Part shown: one piece after another, positions 9,622 through 18,507 of the stretch
Numbering within the stretch: the first letter of the stretch is position 1
Layout of the letters: each line of letters begins with the position of its first letter
Assembly: GCA_039938515.1 (NCBI GenBank)
Contig: JBDUUL010000010.1
Location: forward strand, 186,001 to 250,000
Length of the DNA: 64,000 bases
From: Nitrososphaera sp.
GTDB taxonomy: Archaea; Thermoproteota; Nitrososphaeria; Nitrososphaerales; Nitrososphaeraceae
Direction: 5' to 3'
The notes under the pieces: generated by a model
What the model was told of the DNA's origin: nothing
What the model saw: the letters and a program-made list of their open reading frames with translations, nothing else
Database searches by the model: none
Translations under genes and position numbers: made by a program

Positions 9622-10374
9622 TTGGTTCCCAAGCTAGTGACGCTTCTGCTCGTGGCAGGACTGGTTTCGCTCTCTGTAATACCGGTTGCCAGCTCTTTTG
9701 CGCAGTCAAATCCGAACTCGAACAAGGCAAGTGCCCCGATATACAGCAATAACACGACACTCAAAGGCAATCAAACCGGCATTCCTGTCCTTGAAAAAAC
9801 AAGCGACAAGGGGTTATACCGAGTGCAGCTCAAGTGGGACTCGACCACCGTCAACCCGCAGGGGGCATTTGACATGCAGGTTCTCTTCCTCAACCCTGTA
9901 TCACCCCACACAAACTCGACCAATTTCCCGCAGAAAGAGTCAAACTATTCAGGCTACGGCCCTGGCACCAACAAGACCGCCATGACAGTGCCGGGAATTA
10001 TCGACAGGCCTATCGCCGTGGACTCGTATGACCTTACAATCTATGACACGCAGGGAAAGGTGCTTTTCCAAAAGGCCCACCAGCCAGGCGCGGCTAGCGC
10101 AAGCGGCGTGACCGTGACACTTGGAAACTATACCGGGCCTGTAACCCTGGACATCTCTAACATCAAGGCTGCTGCTAACGCTCTGGGCACTACTACTGCA
10201 TCTAACAGCACCACATCAAGCGGAGGCCAGCAGACCACAGACTCGGTCAAGTTCTCTGCCACAGTCGCTCCCGAGTTCCCGATTGGAACGGTGTCAGTTG
10301 CGGCAGGCATAATGCTGATTGCCATCATCGCGACATACAGGCTGAAGAGAGGAACGGGCGCTCCTCTACCCTAA
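9622..10374 (+). CDS. Secreted protein with PEF-type C-terminal tail
   Basis: A 250-residue exported protein. It has an N-terminal signal peptide ending near S-F-A-Q (residue 28), a beta-rich ectodomain with many N-x-S/T sequons, a Thr/Ser-rich linker (about 190-210), then APEFP, a hydrophobic helix and a basic end. The tail resembles the archaeosortase-type signal also seen at 702-1451 and 30470-31180, but the ectodomain is not related to theirs. Start is TTG at 9622; no ATG fits the signal peptide. The ectodomain reads like an immunoglobulin-type fold (DSYDLTIYDTQGKVLF). Function unknown, probably a surface protein. Confidence 0.75.
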   Translation: MVPKLVTLLLVAGLVSLSVIPVASSFAQSNPNSNKASAPIYSNNTTLKGNQTGIPVLEKTSDKGLYRVQLKWDSTTVNPQGAFDMQVLFLNPVSPHTNSTNFPQKESNYSGYGPGTNKTAMTVPGIIDRPIAVDSYDLTIYDTQGKVLFQKAHQPGAASASGVTVTLGNYTGPVTLDISNIKAAANALGTTTASNSTTSSGGQQTTDSVKFSATVAPEFPIGTVSVAAGIMLIAIIATYRLKRGTGAPLP

Positions 10375-10389
10375 CATTTTCTTGAAACC

Positions 10390-10397
10390 GATATATC
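10390..10397 (+). promoter_or_regulatory. TATA box of the triple PRC-barrel gene
   Basis: GATATATC is centred 25 nt before the ATG at 10419, the spacing expected for a leaderless archaeal transcript. Confidence 0.5.
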
Positions 10398-10418
10398 GCA
10401 TGTTCAGGGCACATAACC

Positions 10419-11597
10419 ATGACAGATATTATATCGTGGGACAAGGCAATAGGGAAAAAAGTCAGATCAAGCGACGACCACGACCTCGGGAAAATTCAAT
10501 CAATTACCAAGGAGTACATTCAGACCAAGGATGGAACGGTCTCCAAGAAATATTACTACATACCAAAGTACTACATCAGCGGCTATGACGGTGACCATAT
10601 CTGGGTGTCCATAACCAAAGACCAGGCAAAGGCCGAGTTTGAAGGCGAAAACGCCCCCAACATCACCTCATGGGACACGCCAACCTACATCGAGAGAAGG
10701 ACGCTTGTCATGAGAAACAACCCGGACTTTGAATCCAACATTCCCCTATACACGCCTCCTGGGACTCGGGTTCCGGCGGCGCCATCAAGGCTTGACGAAG
10801 GCGTGCCGATGGCATGGGACAAGGTAATTGACAAAGATGTCAAGTCAAGTGACGACCGCGATCTTGGCGAAGTCAAATCCATTGCTCCGCACTACATCGA
10901 GGTCGAACATGGCGTCACTAACAAAAAGCACTATTTTATTCCAAAGAACCTAGTGCAGGGCTACGACGGCCACAAACTGTACGTCGCGCTTCCCAAAGAC
11001 GACATCAAGTCCCGGTATGAGCGAGAGTCTCCGCCAAGTCCGGAAGAAATTGCAAGCCCCAAGTTCTACGGGGTGGAAACGTCAGAGCAGATCCCGACAG
11101 TGCACGGAGTTCCTTGGATGGCAAAGGAGCCGGACACCCCGGTGAACGTTGATTATTCCGGAACCACCTACAATGTTCCATGGGACCAGCTAATACACAA
11201 ACATGTTCGCACGACGGACAATGTGGAGGTGGGCTACGTCGAGCGCATAGGCAACGAATTCATCGTGGTGCGGGAAGGGGTCGCCGACGTTCACATCTAT
11301 TACGTGCCCAAGACCTACATTAAAGAGTATGACGGCGCCCAGCTGTGGATAGACGCTCCAAGTGGCCTCGTGAGGTCCAAGTTCGAGCTAGAAAGGGAGC
11401 CGGCAGCAGAAGAGCTCAGGGCCATGGCAAGGGAAGCGCCGCGGTACAGAAGGGCCAAAGTGTATGCTTCTCCTGCAAGCGCAATGGCTAGCGAGGCGCC
11501 CTCGCAGAGGATATCCGGCGAGCCGAGCACCGTCGTAGTGGAGCATGAAGTCGAGCTGGACAAGGTCGAACCTGACGCAACCACATTCGAAGAATAG
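10419..11597 (+). CDS. Triple PRC-barrel domain protein
   Basis: A 392-residue soluble protein with three PRC-barrel-like repeats at about residues 1-75, 128-205 and 243-325. Each starts W-D-(K/Q)-(A/V/L)-I and continues with K-x-V-x-(S/T)-(S/T)-D, a beta hairpin ending in YY(I/V)PK or YFIPK, then the YDG turn. The linkers are proline-rich and the C-terminal 65 residues are charged and probably disordered. PRC barrels are small beta-barrels used in RNA processing (RimM), photosynthetic reaction centres and archaeal cell division (CdpB-type proteins). No signal peptide is present, so it is cytoplasmic. The same fold occurs in the stress-type proteins at 22174 and 22922. A scaffold or adaptor role is inference. 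Confidence 0.8.
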   Translation: MTDIISWDKAIGKKVRSSDDHDLGKIQSITKEYIQTKDGTVSKKYYYIPKYYISGYDGDHIWVSITKDQAKAEFEGENAPNITSWDTPTYIERRTLVMRNNPDFESNIPLYTPPGTRVPAAPSRLDEGVPMAWDKVIDKDVKSSDDRDLGEVKSIAPHYIEVEHGVTNKKHYFIPKNLVQGYDGHKLYVALPKDDIKSRYERESPPSPEEIASPKFYGVETSEQIPTVHGVPWMAKEPDTPVNVDYSGTTYNVPWDQLIHKHVRTTDNVEVGYVERIGNEFIVVREGVADVHIYYVPKTYIKEYDGAQLWIDAPSGLVRSKFELEREPAAEELRAMAREAPRYRRAKVYASPASAMASEAPSQRISGEPSTVVVEHEVELDKVEPDATTFEE

Positions 11598-11600
11598 GCT

Positions 11601-12467
11601 CTATCGCGTCAGCGAATCTATTTTTATCACGGGGGCGTGGTCGACAAGCCACGCTCTGTGTTTTTTGTATTCCGGATCTGCCGCCGCTACCAGCTCCCAG
11701 AATTTTCTCGAATGGTCCAGCCTTACAAGATGCATGAGCTCGTGAATCAACACGTACTCTGCAACCTCTCTAGGCGCGGCGCACAGCAGAAGGCTAAAGT
11801 TCAGGTTGCCTTGCCGCGAGCAGCTTCCCCACCTTGAGCTTAAGTCTTTGACAAGCACGCGGTTGTACTGCAGTCCGTGCTTTGCTGCAAGCTCGGGCAG
11901 CCTTGCCGTTACAAGCCTTCTAGTCTCGGCACGGTACCATTCCTTGACGGCTTTTTTTGCATCGCGGAGGTCGCGGACGTGAAAAGTTATCTGTCGCATA
12001 GACTCTGAGACCGTGACAAAGTGCTGCCGGTCTCTGACAAGGCTGATCCTGTATCTTTCGCCAGAGTAGTACAGCGTGCCCGGCTCATGCGGCCCGCACT
12101 TTTGCACGATCTTTTCATAGTATTTGTAGTTGCGGAGAATCCAACTTTTTCTCTCTTGGATGAATGCTTCCACTTCGGCGGGAGTAACCGTGCCCCTTCT
12201 GTTGCCTGTAGGAAGAACCAGCTGTACTCCCGAGATGCTGCAAACTATTCGCAAACGCCTCGAGCGGGTACTTGTCCGGACAGCAATTGGTATCTTTGTG
12301 CCATCGGGAAAATCGAGCTGAATTGGAAGGGCAAGCAAAAGCCGGTTCAAGATTAAGGCGCCGGCTAAAGAATTTTCTCGTGCTTTTGAATCAAAAGTAT
12401 TCGCCAATAACGGTGAACATGACTGCAAGAGTTTTGGTACGCGTGGAGCGCAAATGTTCAGATGCAA
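11601..12467 (-). CDS. YgjP/WLM-like zinc metallopeptidase
   Basis: A 288-residue protein of the YgjP (DUF45) family. The zinc site is the HELMH motif (HExxH) with a following H-S-R-K-F-W, preceded by the family signature SRWGSCS. These proteins resemble SprT/WLM peptidases; E. coli YgjP has been linked to UTP pyrophosphatase activity, so the substrate is unsettled. Relative to the family the first 45 or so residues look non-homologous; the conserved part begins near LDFPDGTKIPI, so a start further downstream is likely. The gene is convergent with the PRC-barrel gene, 3 nt between stops. Confidence 0.82.
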   Translation of the reverse strand: MHLNICAPRVPKLLQSCSPLLANTFDSKARENSLAGALILNRLLLALPIQLDFPDGTKIPIAVRTSTRSRRLRIVCSISGVQLVLPTGNRRGTVTPAEVEAFIQERKSWILRNYKYYEKIVQKCGPHEPGTLYYSGERYRISLVRDRQHFVTVSESMRQITFHVRDLRDAKKAVKEWYRAETRRLVTARLPELAAKHGLQYNRVLVKDLSSRWGSCSRQGNLNFSLLLCAAPREVAEYVLIHELMHLVRLDHSRKFWELVAAADPEYKKHRAWLVDHAPVIKIDSLTR

Positions 12468-12558
12468 ATGACCGCTAGTTTAAAAAAATCGACAATCTCA
12501 CAATGCCCGGACTGGCAGACCAATCAGCGAGTGTTGTATATCTAAATACTAGTTCCAT

Positions 12559-12984
12559 GTGAGCAGACTAGTGTGCGCAGCCATGTCCGCTCTGGCCCAG
12601 CACGTGCTGGATCTTGATAAATCCGTCCGTTCTTGCGGTATCGTTGACAGACTCGGCAACGTCATTGCTTCAAAGTACAGGGCAGATTTTAAACCGCTGC
12701 TAGATGACCGGGAAACTGAGCGCCATGCAATTACATGGGCCATCAGAATGTCACACCCTCAATCCTGGGAAAAGAACCTGGGCTCTACAAGGTATATTCT
12801 GACCAGATATGAAAGGGCAATAAGGACTATCATACCAATGACCTCGGCGCAGGTGATGGTCATGGTGTGCTTTGATACCGACATCGATAACTTTGACAGT
12901 ATACTGATGCGAAGCATTGTGCCATATCTGGACGAGGCATTTGATGAGGGCCGCACGGGCGCAGCTATCCATGCGGCAAGTTAG
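12559..12984 (+). CDS. Small roadblock/profilin-like protein
   Basis: A 141-residue protein whose strand-helix order (SCGIVDRLGNVIAS, long helix, then IIPMTSAQVMVMVCFD and a last amphipathic helix) resembles roadblock/LC7-type domains. It has the same layout and size as the product of 21028-21402, though sequence identity is low. Thaumarchaeal genomes carry many such small proteins without assigned function. Start is GTG 12559, or ATG 12583, which removes a hydrophobic N-terminal extension. No signal peptide. Fold assignment is inference from pattern, not from a domain search. Confidence 0.65.
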   Translation: MSRLVCAAMSALAQHVLDLDKSVRSCGIVDRLGNVIASKYRADFKPLLDDRETERHAITWAIRMSHPQSWEKNLGSTRYILTRYERAIRTIIPMTSAQVMVMVCFDTDIDNFDSILMRSIVPYLDEAFDEGRTGAAIHAAS

Positions 12985-13079
12985 GCGCCAGGTGACTCCA
13001 TCTCCAATGGGCTCAATGGCTTTGCTGTCCTGGTAAACCTCATAGAATTTTATCCATCAAGCGAGCATGTACTTCCCGC

Positions 13080-13331
13080 ATGTCTAGGGGCACAGCCTTT
13101 CAGCCTGGAGAGCTTGAGTATAAACTCAAAATCTTGGATATTGACGAAGGCATCAGGGTTGAAGCTGCTTCCGCCGGCAAAGTGGACAAGCTGTTTATCA
13201 ACCGCCGCGCGTCGGGCGAATACGTAATCCAGCACGTCGATGATTTTTTCTACACATTTGACCTTGCGGAGGTCCGCAAGATAATCATGAGCACATTGCC
13301 CGAAAGCAAAATTACTTTTTGGGCGTACTAG
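13080..13331 (+). CDS. Small beta-rich hypothetical protein
   Basis: An 83-residue soluble protein, ATG start. It reads as a compact alpha/beta domain (YKLKILDIDEGIRVEAAS, then KLFINRR, YVIQHVDDFFYTF). Not recognised. Its stop overlaps the convergent top6A stop: both use the TAG within a single CTAG at 13328-13331. Confidence 0.65.
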   Translation: MSRGTAFQPGELEYKLKILDIDEGIRVEAASAGKVDKLFINRRASGEYVIQHVDDFFYTFDLAEVRKIIMSTLPESKITFWAY

Positions 13332-14434
13332 ATTACTCCTGCCTCGCGCAGCTTTCGCGGGAGATAGGTTTCTGCCAAATATTTGAATCCATGCTTGAAG
13401 AACGCGTCAAGCTCGCACTTTTCCTTCTTTTTCAGAAACAGATCAAGCTCCTTCTGCCACTTTTTGTCCTGGAACCACGGCTTCTTTTTCATGTCGTTTG
13501 CCCTGTTGATGTCCTCGTCAGACGCCGCAAGCCTTGCAACCTCCGGTATGTTGTATTCGTAAATGTCTGAGAACATCATCCCTAGCACCTTTGCGTCTGG
13601 TGTAACCAGCCTGTCGCTGTCGTAGCTTAAAGACTCGCTTCCAATCTTGTAGCGCAGGGCGATTCCAAGCCCCCACGGATCCGCGTCTGCAAATACCACT
13701 AGCGGCATCTTCCATTCCTCGTTTAGCGCCTTTGCCATCATTCTAGTTGCCCTGTCCGGCTCGCCGGAGCCAGTCATCAGGATTGCGTTATACTTCTGGA
13801 TAAAGCCGGACTTGCGAATGTTGTTTAGCACCGTGTCCTTTTCAACGACCATTACAAAATTTGCCTTTACCTTGACAATCTCGACGTCGCGGATGTTTGT
13901 CGGGATCAATTGCGAGGTCGCCCTGCTTCCCAGGTTGCAGTCAATGATGTCGCCTCCGACGCGAAGCGTTATCGGCCCGGAGATCATTCCCTTCGGCTTT
14001 GAGGTGACAGAGAATTCTTCTCTTGGCACTCCTGTCAGGAGTTCTACAGCCTTTATGGCGTCGTCCGAGTCTTCCTGGCCGCTCCAGAATTTCTGCTTGT
14101 TCTTCTCGTCTCCGACCGTGCTCAACGTGGCATAGTACATGCCTCTGATGGTGCTCTCCATCTCCTCGTCGAGCAGTCTTCTAACCGCGTTTGCCATTAC
14201 GAGGTACTGCGCGAAGGTGGGAATTTTCTTTGTGCTGTCTGGGCTCACGTTGACCGTCTTTTCGCCGATTGTAAGCATCCTTTTCTCCTGCGACCAGACC
14301 GTGTTGTCGTAGCCCACCTTTGGAACATCTAGGACTGGCATGGCCTTTCCGGCCATCAGGTCCTCGCTGACGTCCTTCATTATGAGCTTTATCTTCTTTA
14401 CAACTTCCTGGTGCCTCTTGTCAGAAATCGGCAT
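13328..14434 (-). CDS. top6A: DNA topoisomerase VI subunit A
   Basis: The 368-residue catalytic subunit of type IIB topoisomerase, homologous to Spo11. It cleaves both DNA strands through a 5'-phosphotyrosine and, with subunit B, relaxes supercoils and decatenates chromosomes. The catalytic tyrosine of the 5Y-CAP domain is Y100 or Y101 in MYYATLS. The TOPRIM metal residues are visible as E198 (VVEKD) and D250/D252 in FADADPWG. The start ATG overlaps the top6B stop by one nucleotide (TAATG), indicating translational coupling. Length matches the family. Confidence 0.96.
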   Translation of the reverse strand: MPISDKRHQEVVKKIKLIMKDVSEDLMAGKAMPVLDVPKVGYDNTVWSQEKRMLTIGEKTVNVSPDSTKKIPTFAQYLVMANAVRRLLDEEMESTIRGMYYATLSTVGDEKNKQKFWSGQEDSDDAIKAVELLTGVPREEFSVTSKPKGMISGPITLRVGGDIIDCNLGSRATSQLIPTNIRDVEIVKVKANFVMVVEKDTVLNNIRKSGFIQKYNAILMTGSGEPDRATRMMAKALNEEWKMPLVVFADADPWGLGIALRYKIGSESLSYDSDRLVTPDAKVLGMMFSDIYEYNIPEVARLAASDEDINRANDMKKKPWFQDKKWQKELDLFLKKKEKCELDAFFKHGFKYLAETYLPRKLREAGVI

Positions 14435-16572
14435 TACTTGGACCTCCCCTTTGTCTTTGGTTTGGCTCCAGGATCTTTATCGCCAATAATCTCGTCAAAT
14501 GTCATCTGCTGGTTGCTGGCACCGGCTGCCGGCGGGCGTTTCTGTTTTTCAATTCGGGCAGTCTCTGGAATTTCAGAAGAGCCGGGCTTGCCGCCTCTGC
14601 CTTGCTTGCGGGTAGACTTGGGCCTTTTGGTATCCGTTTCCTTTGACCTGCCCTTCTTTCTTGCGGCATCGATTGCAGCTTGCTCGTTGGCCGGCTTGAT
14701 CTCGGCCTTTTCCACCTGCTCGTCACTTTCCTCGGTTGCCTCTTCCTCAAGCCTGCTCTCGGTGATCTGGTCCTCCTTTTCTTCGACCTGAGTGCCGGTT
14801 ATTTCGCCGGTGACGTGCTTTTCGGCAAGCGTTGTGAAGGCACTATGTAGCTGCTTTGCGTCCACCTGTATGGACTCACTTATTGCATCAACGATAAGCG
14901 GGATATAGTACTTGTACAGGTTGAGCCTGTTTGCCGCGTCCTTCATGCGAAGCTCCTTTCTAATCTGGGTGCTGACCTTCCGATAAAGCTCCGAAAGGCA
15001 AGACTTCATGTACTTTTTAAGGTCGCCCTCGGATGCAATGCTCTCCTTGCCCGCGGTTTTGTACGGGATTTTAGTCGAGCAGATATGGAAAAAGATGTGT
15101 AGCGGTAAAAGCTCGACTGCCCTGTCGGACTTGACTTCCGCGTTTGCAAACTGCTCCTTGACTTCTTTTTTCGTAACGCCCATCTTGTTTATCTCCACTT
15201 CCGAAACGACTTCCCTGGCAACGTCCGAGCCCTCGTCGTAAAGCAGGGGGATTTTGTTTGCGAACCTGTACAGCTTGAACGACTCTATGTTGCCCCCATA
15301 GGCGATACCACATTCTACAATGGTGGGCCTGTTGTTGACAACGCACGTCCTAGACGCGTAGGCGGTCAGCGAAGGCTTGAGCACCTTTACCGAAATCTGG
15401 GGTTTTGAAACCTCATGCGTCGTCCCGTCTTGCGCAGCCGAGACTGTGACGGTCTCCCTGTTTGTAACGATGGTATACTGCGACGTCATGCCGGCCGTCA
15501 GGATCTCCTCGCCTATCGGGCTCAAGTGATCGGTATTTGGCTGCTGGAATATGGTCTGCTTGCAAATGTTTACGACCCTGATAAGCTCGTGCTCGGTGTA
15601 CTTGTCCGCAGGCTTGTGCTCAAGCTCCGCCTTTGCAATAATCTCCTTGGCCTTCTCGGACGACATTTTCTGAAAAGACTCGGACAGCACTCCCTGAAGA
15701 GTGGTCTTTTGGTTCATGAAATTCAGGATGGCCTTCTTGAGCGTCTGAAGGTCCATGTCGGCAGGATGGGGGAGAACTTCTCTGGCCGGCTGCGGCATGG
15801 TCTCAGTACGCCGCTCGAAGGTGACCTTGCCCTCGTCTGTCTCATATTCTATTACTGCGTAAGGGTTTACAACACTCGTCTGGCTGATGTACTCGTTAAT
15901 CTTGCCCTTCATCAGGTTCTTTGATATCGGCGAGAGCTTTGCCCGGAGGACCGCCTCGACCCTGAACCCCGACGCGCCGGCAATCACTCCTTCGCTTTCC
16001 CGGAGCGCCTTCCTTGCAAGCTCGATTGGCCTGTTGGTGCTAATGTCCGTGCGCAGCTCAAAGTAGTACTCGGACTTTTCCTCTCCGGACTTGGACCAGA
16101 CCTTCAGGGGATGGATGGTGTCCTTGGTGGAAAATGCGGCAATCATTTTCAGTCCTACGCCAAACAGCCCCCTCTGCTGCTTCTCTACGTACTTGCCGGA
16201 AGTCAGAAAGGAGCAGACGGCCACCGGCACCTTCTCATGAGGCACCCCGATGCCATTGTCCTCGCAGGTAATCGTCCAGAGGTCGTTTGCCTGGTCAAGC
16301 GTCTTGAGTGACAGGAATATCCTTGGAAGAACGTGGCCGGTTTCGCAGGAGTCAAGCGAGTTTTCTATGAGTTCCCTTACGGCCATGTAGAGTATGCGCT
16401 CTGTCGTAAAACCCGCCAGCGCGGAATTATCGACAAAGAACTCTGATTCCGCCTTTTTGTCATATCTTACCCTGCCCTTCTGAGGGCGGGTGGCTGATGG
16501 ATCACTGCCAGCCGGCAAAGATGGCGGCTTGGCCGCGGCAGCCTCGACCGCGACAGAAGTTTCTCTTTTCAA
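14434..16572 (-). CDS. top6B: DNA topoisomerase VI subunit B with charged C-terminal tail
   Basis: The 712-residue GHKL ATPase subunit of topoisomerase VI. ATP binding closes the clamp around the passing DNA segment. The Bergerat motifs are clear: N-box ELIENSLD (E67, N71, D74), G1 DNGIG (105-109) and G2 GLFGVG (135-140). An H2TH/transducer region follows to about residue 590. The last 120 residues are acidic, then Lys/Arg-rich low-complexity sequence, ending in a short hydrophobic motif (QMTFDEIIGD) and a basic end; this tail is not part of the core enzyme. It is the first gene of the top6B-top6A operon. Confidence 0.95.
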   Translation of the reverse strand: MKRETSVAVEAAAAKPPSLPAGSDPSATRPQKGRVRYDKKAESEFFVDNSALAGFTTERILYMAVRELIENSLDSCETGHVLPRIFLSLKTLDQANDLWTITCEDNGIGVPHEKVPVAVCSFLTSGKYVEKQQRGLFGVGLKMIAAFSTKDTIHPLKVWSKSGEEKSEYYFELRTDISTNRPIELARKALRESEGVIAGASGFRVEAVLRAKLSPISKNLMKGKINEYISQTSVVNPYAVIEYETDEGKVTFERRTETMPQPAREVLPHPADMDLQTLKKAILNFMNQKTTLQGVLSESFQKMSSEKAKEIIAKAELEHKPADKYTEHELIRVVNICKQTIFQQPNTDHLSPIGEEILTAGMTSQYTIVTNRETVTVSAAQDGTTHEVSKPQISVKVLKPSLTAYASRTCVVNNRPTIVECGIAYGGNIESFKLYRFANKIPLLYDEGSDVAREVVSEVEINKMGVTKKEVKEQFANAEVKSDRAVELLPLHIFFHICSTKIPYKTAGKESIASEGDLKKYMKSCLSELYRKVSTQIRKELRMKDAANRLNLYKYYIPLIVDAISESIQVDAKQLHSAFTTLAEKHVTGEITGTQVEEKEDQITESRLEEEATEESDEQVEKAEIKPANEQAAIDAARKKGRSKETDTKRPKSTRKQGRGGKPGSSEIPETARIEKQKRPPAAGASNQQMTFDEIIGDKDPGAKPKTKGRSK

Positions 16573-16645
16573 TACTCGTGGGGAAATTCTTTCGAAATCC
16601 TAATTTAGTCTTTTATGAAGAAAATCTGACCTCATGCGTGTTTTC

Positions 16646-17521
16646 TCATGCATGCTGGGTCAGGCCCCACCTGCTCCTGACCTTCTCTTCTATTTTCAGA
16701 AAGATAAGCCTGTCAAAGACTATGCCGATTGCAAAGATGGTAATCATTGTGGCGATTATCTGGCCCATGTCGTTAAAGTCCCGACCGACGGCAAGCACGT
16801 GACCCAGGCCGTAAAGGGTTGCAATGAGCATCTCTGCCCCAATGAGCGCGTGCCAGGCAAACGACCAGCCCTGCCGGAGTGCAATTATCAGAGATGGAGT
16901 TGCGGCAGGTATCATGACGTGCCGGAACAGCGCAAACCCGGTCGCGCCCATGTTCTTTGCTGACCTGATGTAAAGTGGAGGGATGTTTCTCATTGCGCTG
17001 TATGTGGAAATCATTATCGAAAACACCGAAGCCATGACGACCACAAACAGGATTGCAAAGTCGTTAAAGCCCATTAGCAGTATCGCAAACGGCACCCATG
17101 CGATGCTGGGGAAGGTCAGCAAACCGACGCCAAATGAGCTCATGGTCCTGCCAAAGCCGGGGAACCTCATCATGACAAGGCCGATAGAGCCGCCAAGGAT
17201 TACTGATATCGTAAAGCCTGCAAGAAGGCGGGCCATCGTCATGGCAAATCCTGTAACAAGGGAATAGTTTGCGACAAGATCCATTATCGTTCCTGCAACC
17301 TGCGCAGGAGCGGGAAGCAGGGTTTTCGGATAAATACCGCTTAGGGTTACTAGCTGCCATATGCCGATAAAGGCTGCAAGAAACAGCGCCGCGTTTGCGG
17401 CATCGGTCAGGTCGAACCGCCGCGACAACTGCTTGCCCTTGTCTCGCAGGATGTTCCTGCTCTGCTGCTTTGGCGCCTCTTCTTCAATCAAGGTCTTACT
17501 GCAGTCCCCCGCGCGTTGCAA
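16646..17521 (-). CDS. ABC transporter permease, sulfonate/nitrate/taurine type
   Basis: A 291-residue inner component of a BPD-type ABC importer (SsuC/TauC/NrtB family). After a charged N-terminus there are six hydrophobic segments; the EAA-like cytoplasmic loop is present around MRNIPPLYIRSAKNMGATG. The start lies inside the end of the ATPase gene (26-nt overlap), so the two are translated together. The operon order on the minus strand is binding protein, ATPase, permease. Family members carry organic sulfonates, taurine, nitrate or thiamine precursors; the substrate cannot be read from the permease. Confidence 0.9.
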   Translation of the reverse strand: MQRAGDCSKTLIEEEAPKQQSRNILRDKGKQLSRRFDLTDAANAALFLAAFIGIWQLVTLSGIYPKTLLPAPAQVAGTIMDLVANYSLVTGFAMTMARLLAGFTISVILGGSIGLVMMRFPGFGRTMSSFGVGLLTFPSIAWVPFAILLMGFNDFAILFVVVMASVFSIMISTYSAMRNIPPLYIRSAKNMGATGFALFRHVMIPAATPSLIIALRQGWSFAWHALIGAEMLIATLYGLGHVLAVGRDFNDMGQIIATMITIFAIGIVFDRLIFLKIEEKVRSRWGLTQHA

Positions 17522-18356
17522 GCTTCATGCGCTCGCGTGCAATCTGAAAGTCATGTTCAAGGCTCCTTAAAATCTGGCTCTTTACCTGAAGAACCTCCTT
17601 GCTGTTTGGGTCGCGCGGCTGCGGCAGGTCTACCTTGACGTCCTCCCTTATCCCCTTGCTGGAAGGATGTGACGAAAAGACGAGGACCCGGGTCCCAAGG
17701 AGGACCGCCTCGTTGATGTCATGGGTGACAAAGACTATTGTCTTTCTTGTAGTCTCGTGTATTCGCAGGAGCTCGGCATAAAGCATCCTTCTCGTGTTCA
17801 TGTCAAGCGCTGCAAAGGGCTCGTCCATCAGCAATATGTCTGGATTGAGAGCCAGCGCCCGCGCGATCGCGGCGCGCTGCTTCATGCCGCCTGAAAGCTG
17901 GTGGACATACGAATCTGCAAACTGCGAAAGGTTCACGGTCTCAATCAGGCTATCGACGGTATTCTTGCGCCTCTGGTGGTCAATCCCTGCTACCTTGAGG
18001 CCAAACTCGATGTTCTGCCTTACGGTGAGCCAGGGGTATAGCGCGCCTTCCTGAAAGATAACAAGCCTGTGCGGGTCGGTGCCGTGCCTTTCCTCGCCGC
18101 GGACAAGAATTTGGCCGGAATCCGGCTTTTCAAGGCCAGCAATTACGTTGAGAAAGGTGCTCTTGCCGCAGCCCGATGGCCCAAGGACTGTCACAAACTC
18201 GCCCTCGCTAATATCGACGCTTAGGCCCTCAAACACAAAGTGAGCAGTCTCCTCGGAGGTCTGCTGGCTTAGAGGATAAGACTTGGATATATTGGAAACC
18301 CGGAGAATTGGAGTGCTGACCTCGATAGACTGAAAACTCTTGGAAAACGAGTCCAT
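17496..18356 (-). CDS. ABC transporter ATPase, sulfonate/nitrate/taurine type
   Basis: A 286-residue ABC ATPase of the SsuB/TauB/NrtD group. Walker A is GPSGCGKST (about 59-67), the signature is LSGGMKQR, Walker B is ILLMDEPFAALD and the switch histidine lies in VFVTHD. It energises import through the permease encoded by the overlapping downstream gene. ATG start. It lies 151 nt after the binding-protein gene on the same strand. Confidence 0.92.
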   Translation of the reverse strand: MDSFSKSFQSIEVSTPILRVSNISKSYPLSQQTSEETAHFVFEGLSVDISEGEFVTVLGPSGCGKSTFLNVIAGLEKPDSGQILVRGEERHGTDPHRLVIFQEGALYPWLTVRQNIEFGLKVAGIDHQRRKNTVDSLIETVNLSQFADSYVHQLSGGMKQRAAIARALALNPDILLMDEPFAALDMNTRRMLYAELLRIHETTRKTIVFVTHDINEAVLLGTRVLVFSSHPSSKGIREDVKVDLPQPRDPNSKEVLQVKSQILRSLEHDFQIARERMKLATRGGLQ

Positions 18357-18507
18357 TTACTTACTCTCCTGCATTGGATTGTGCGTGCCAATATAAGCCC
18401 CGGCAAAGGCGCATCGCCAACACGATATGTGCAGTTTTTGCATATAATTTAAGGTGCCGTCTCCAATTTTGGCATAATTACTACGCCATCCCTCCCAGTG
18501 GACAGGT

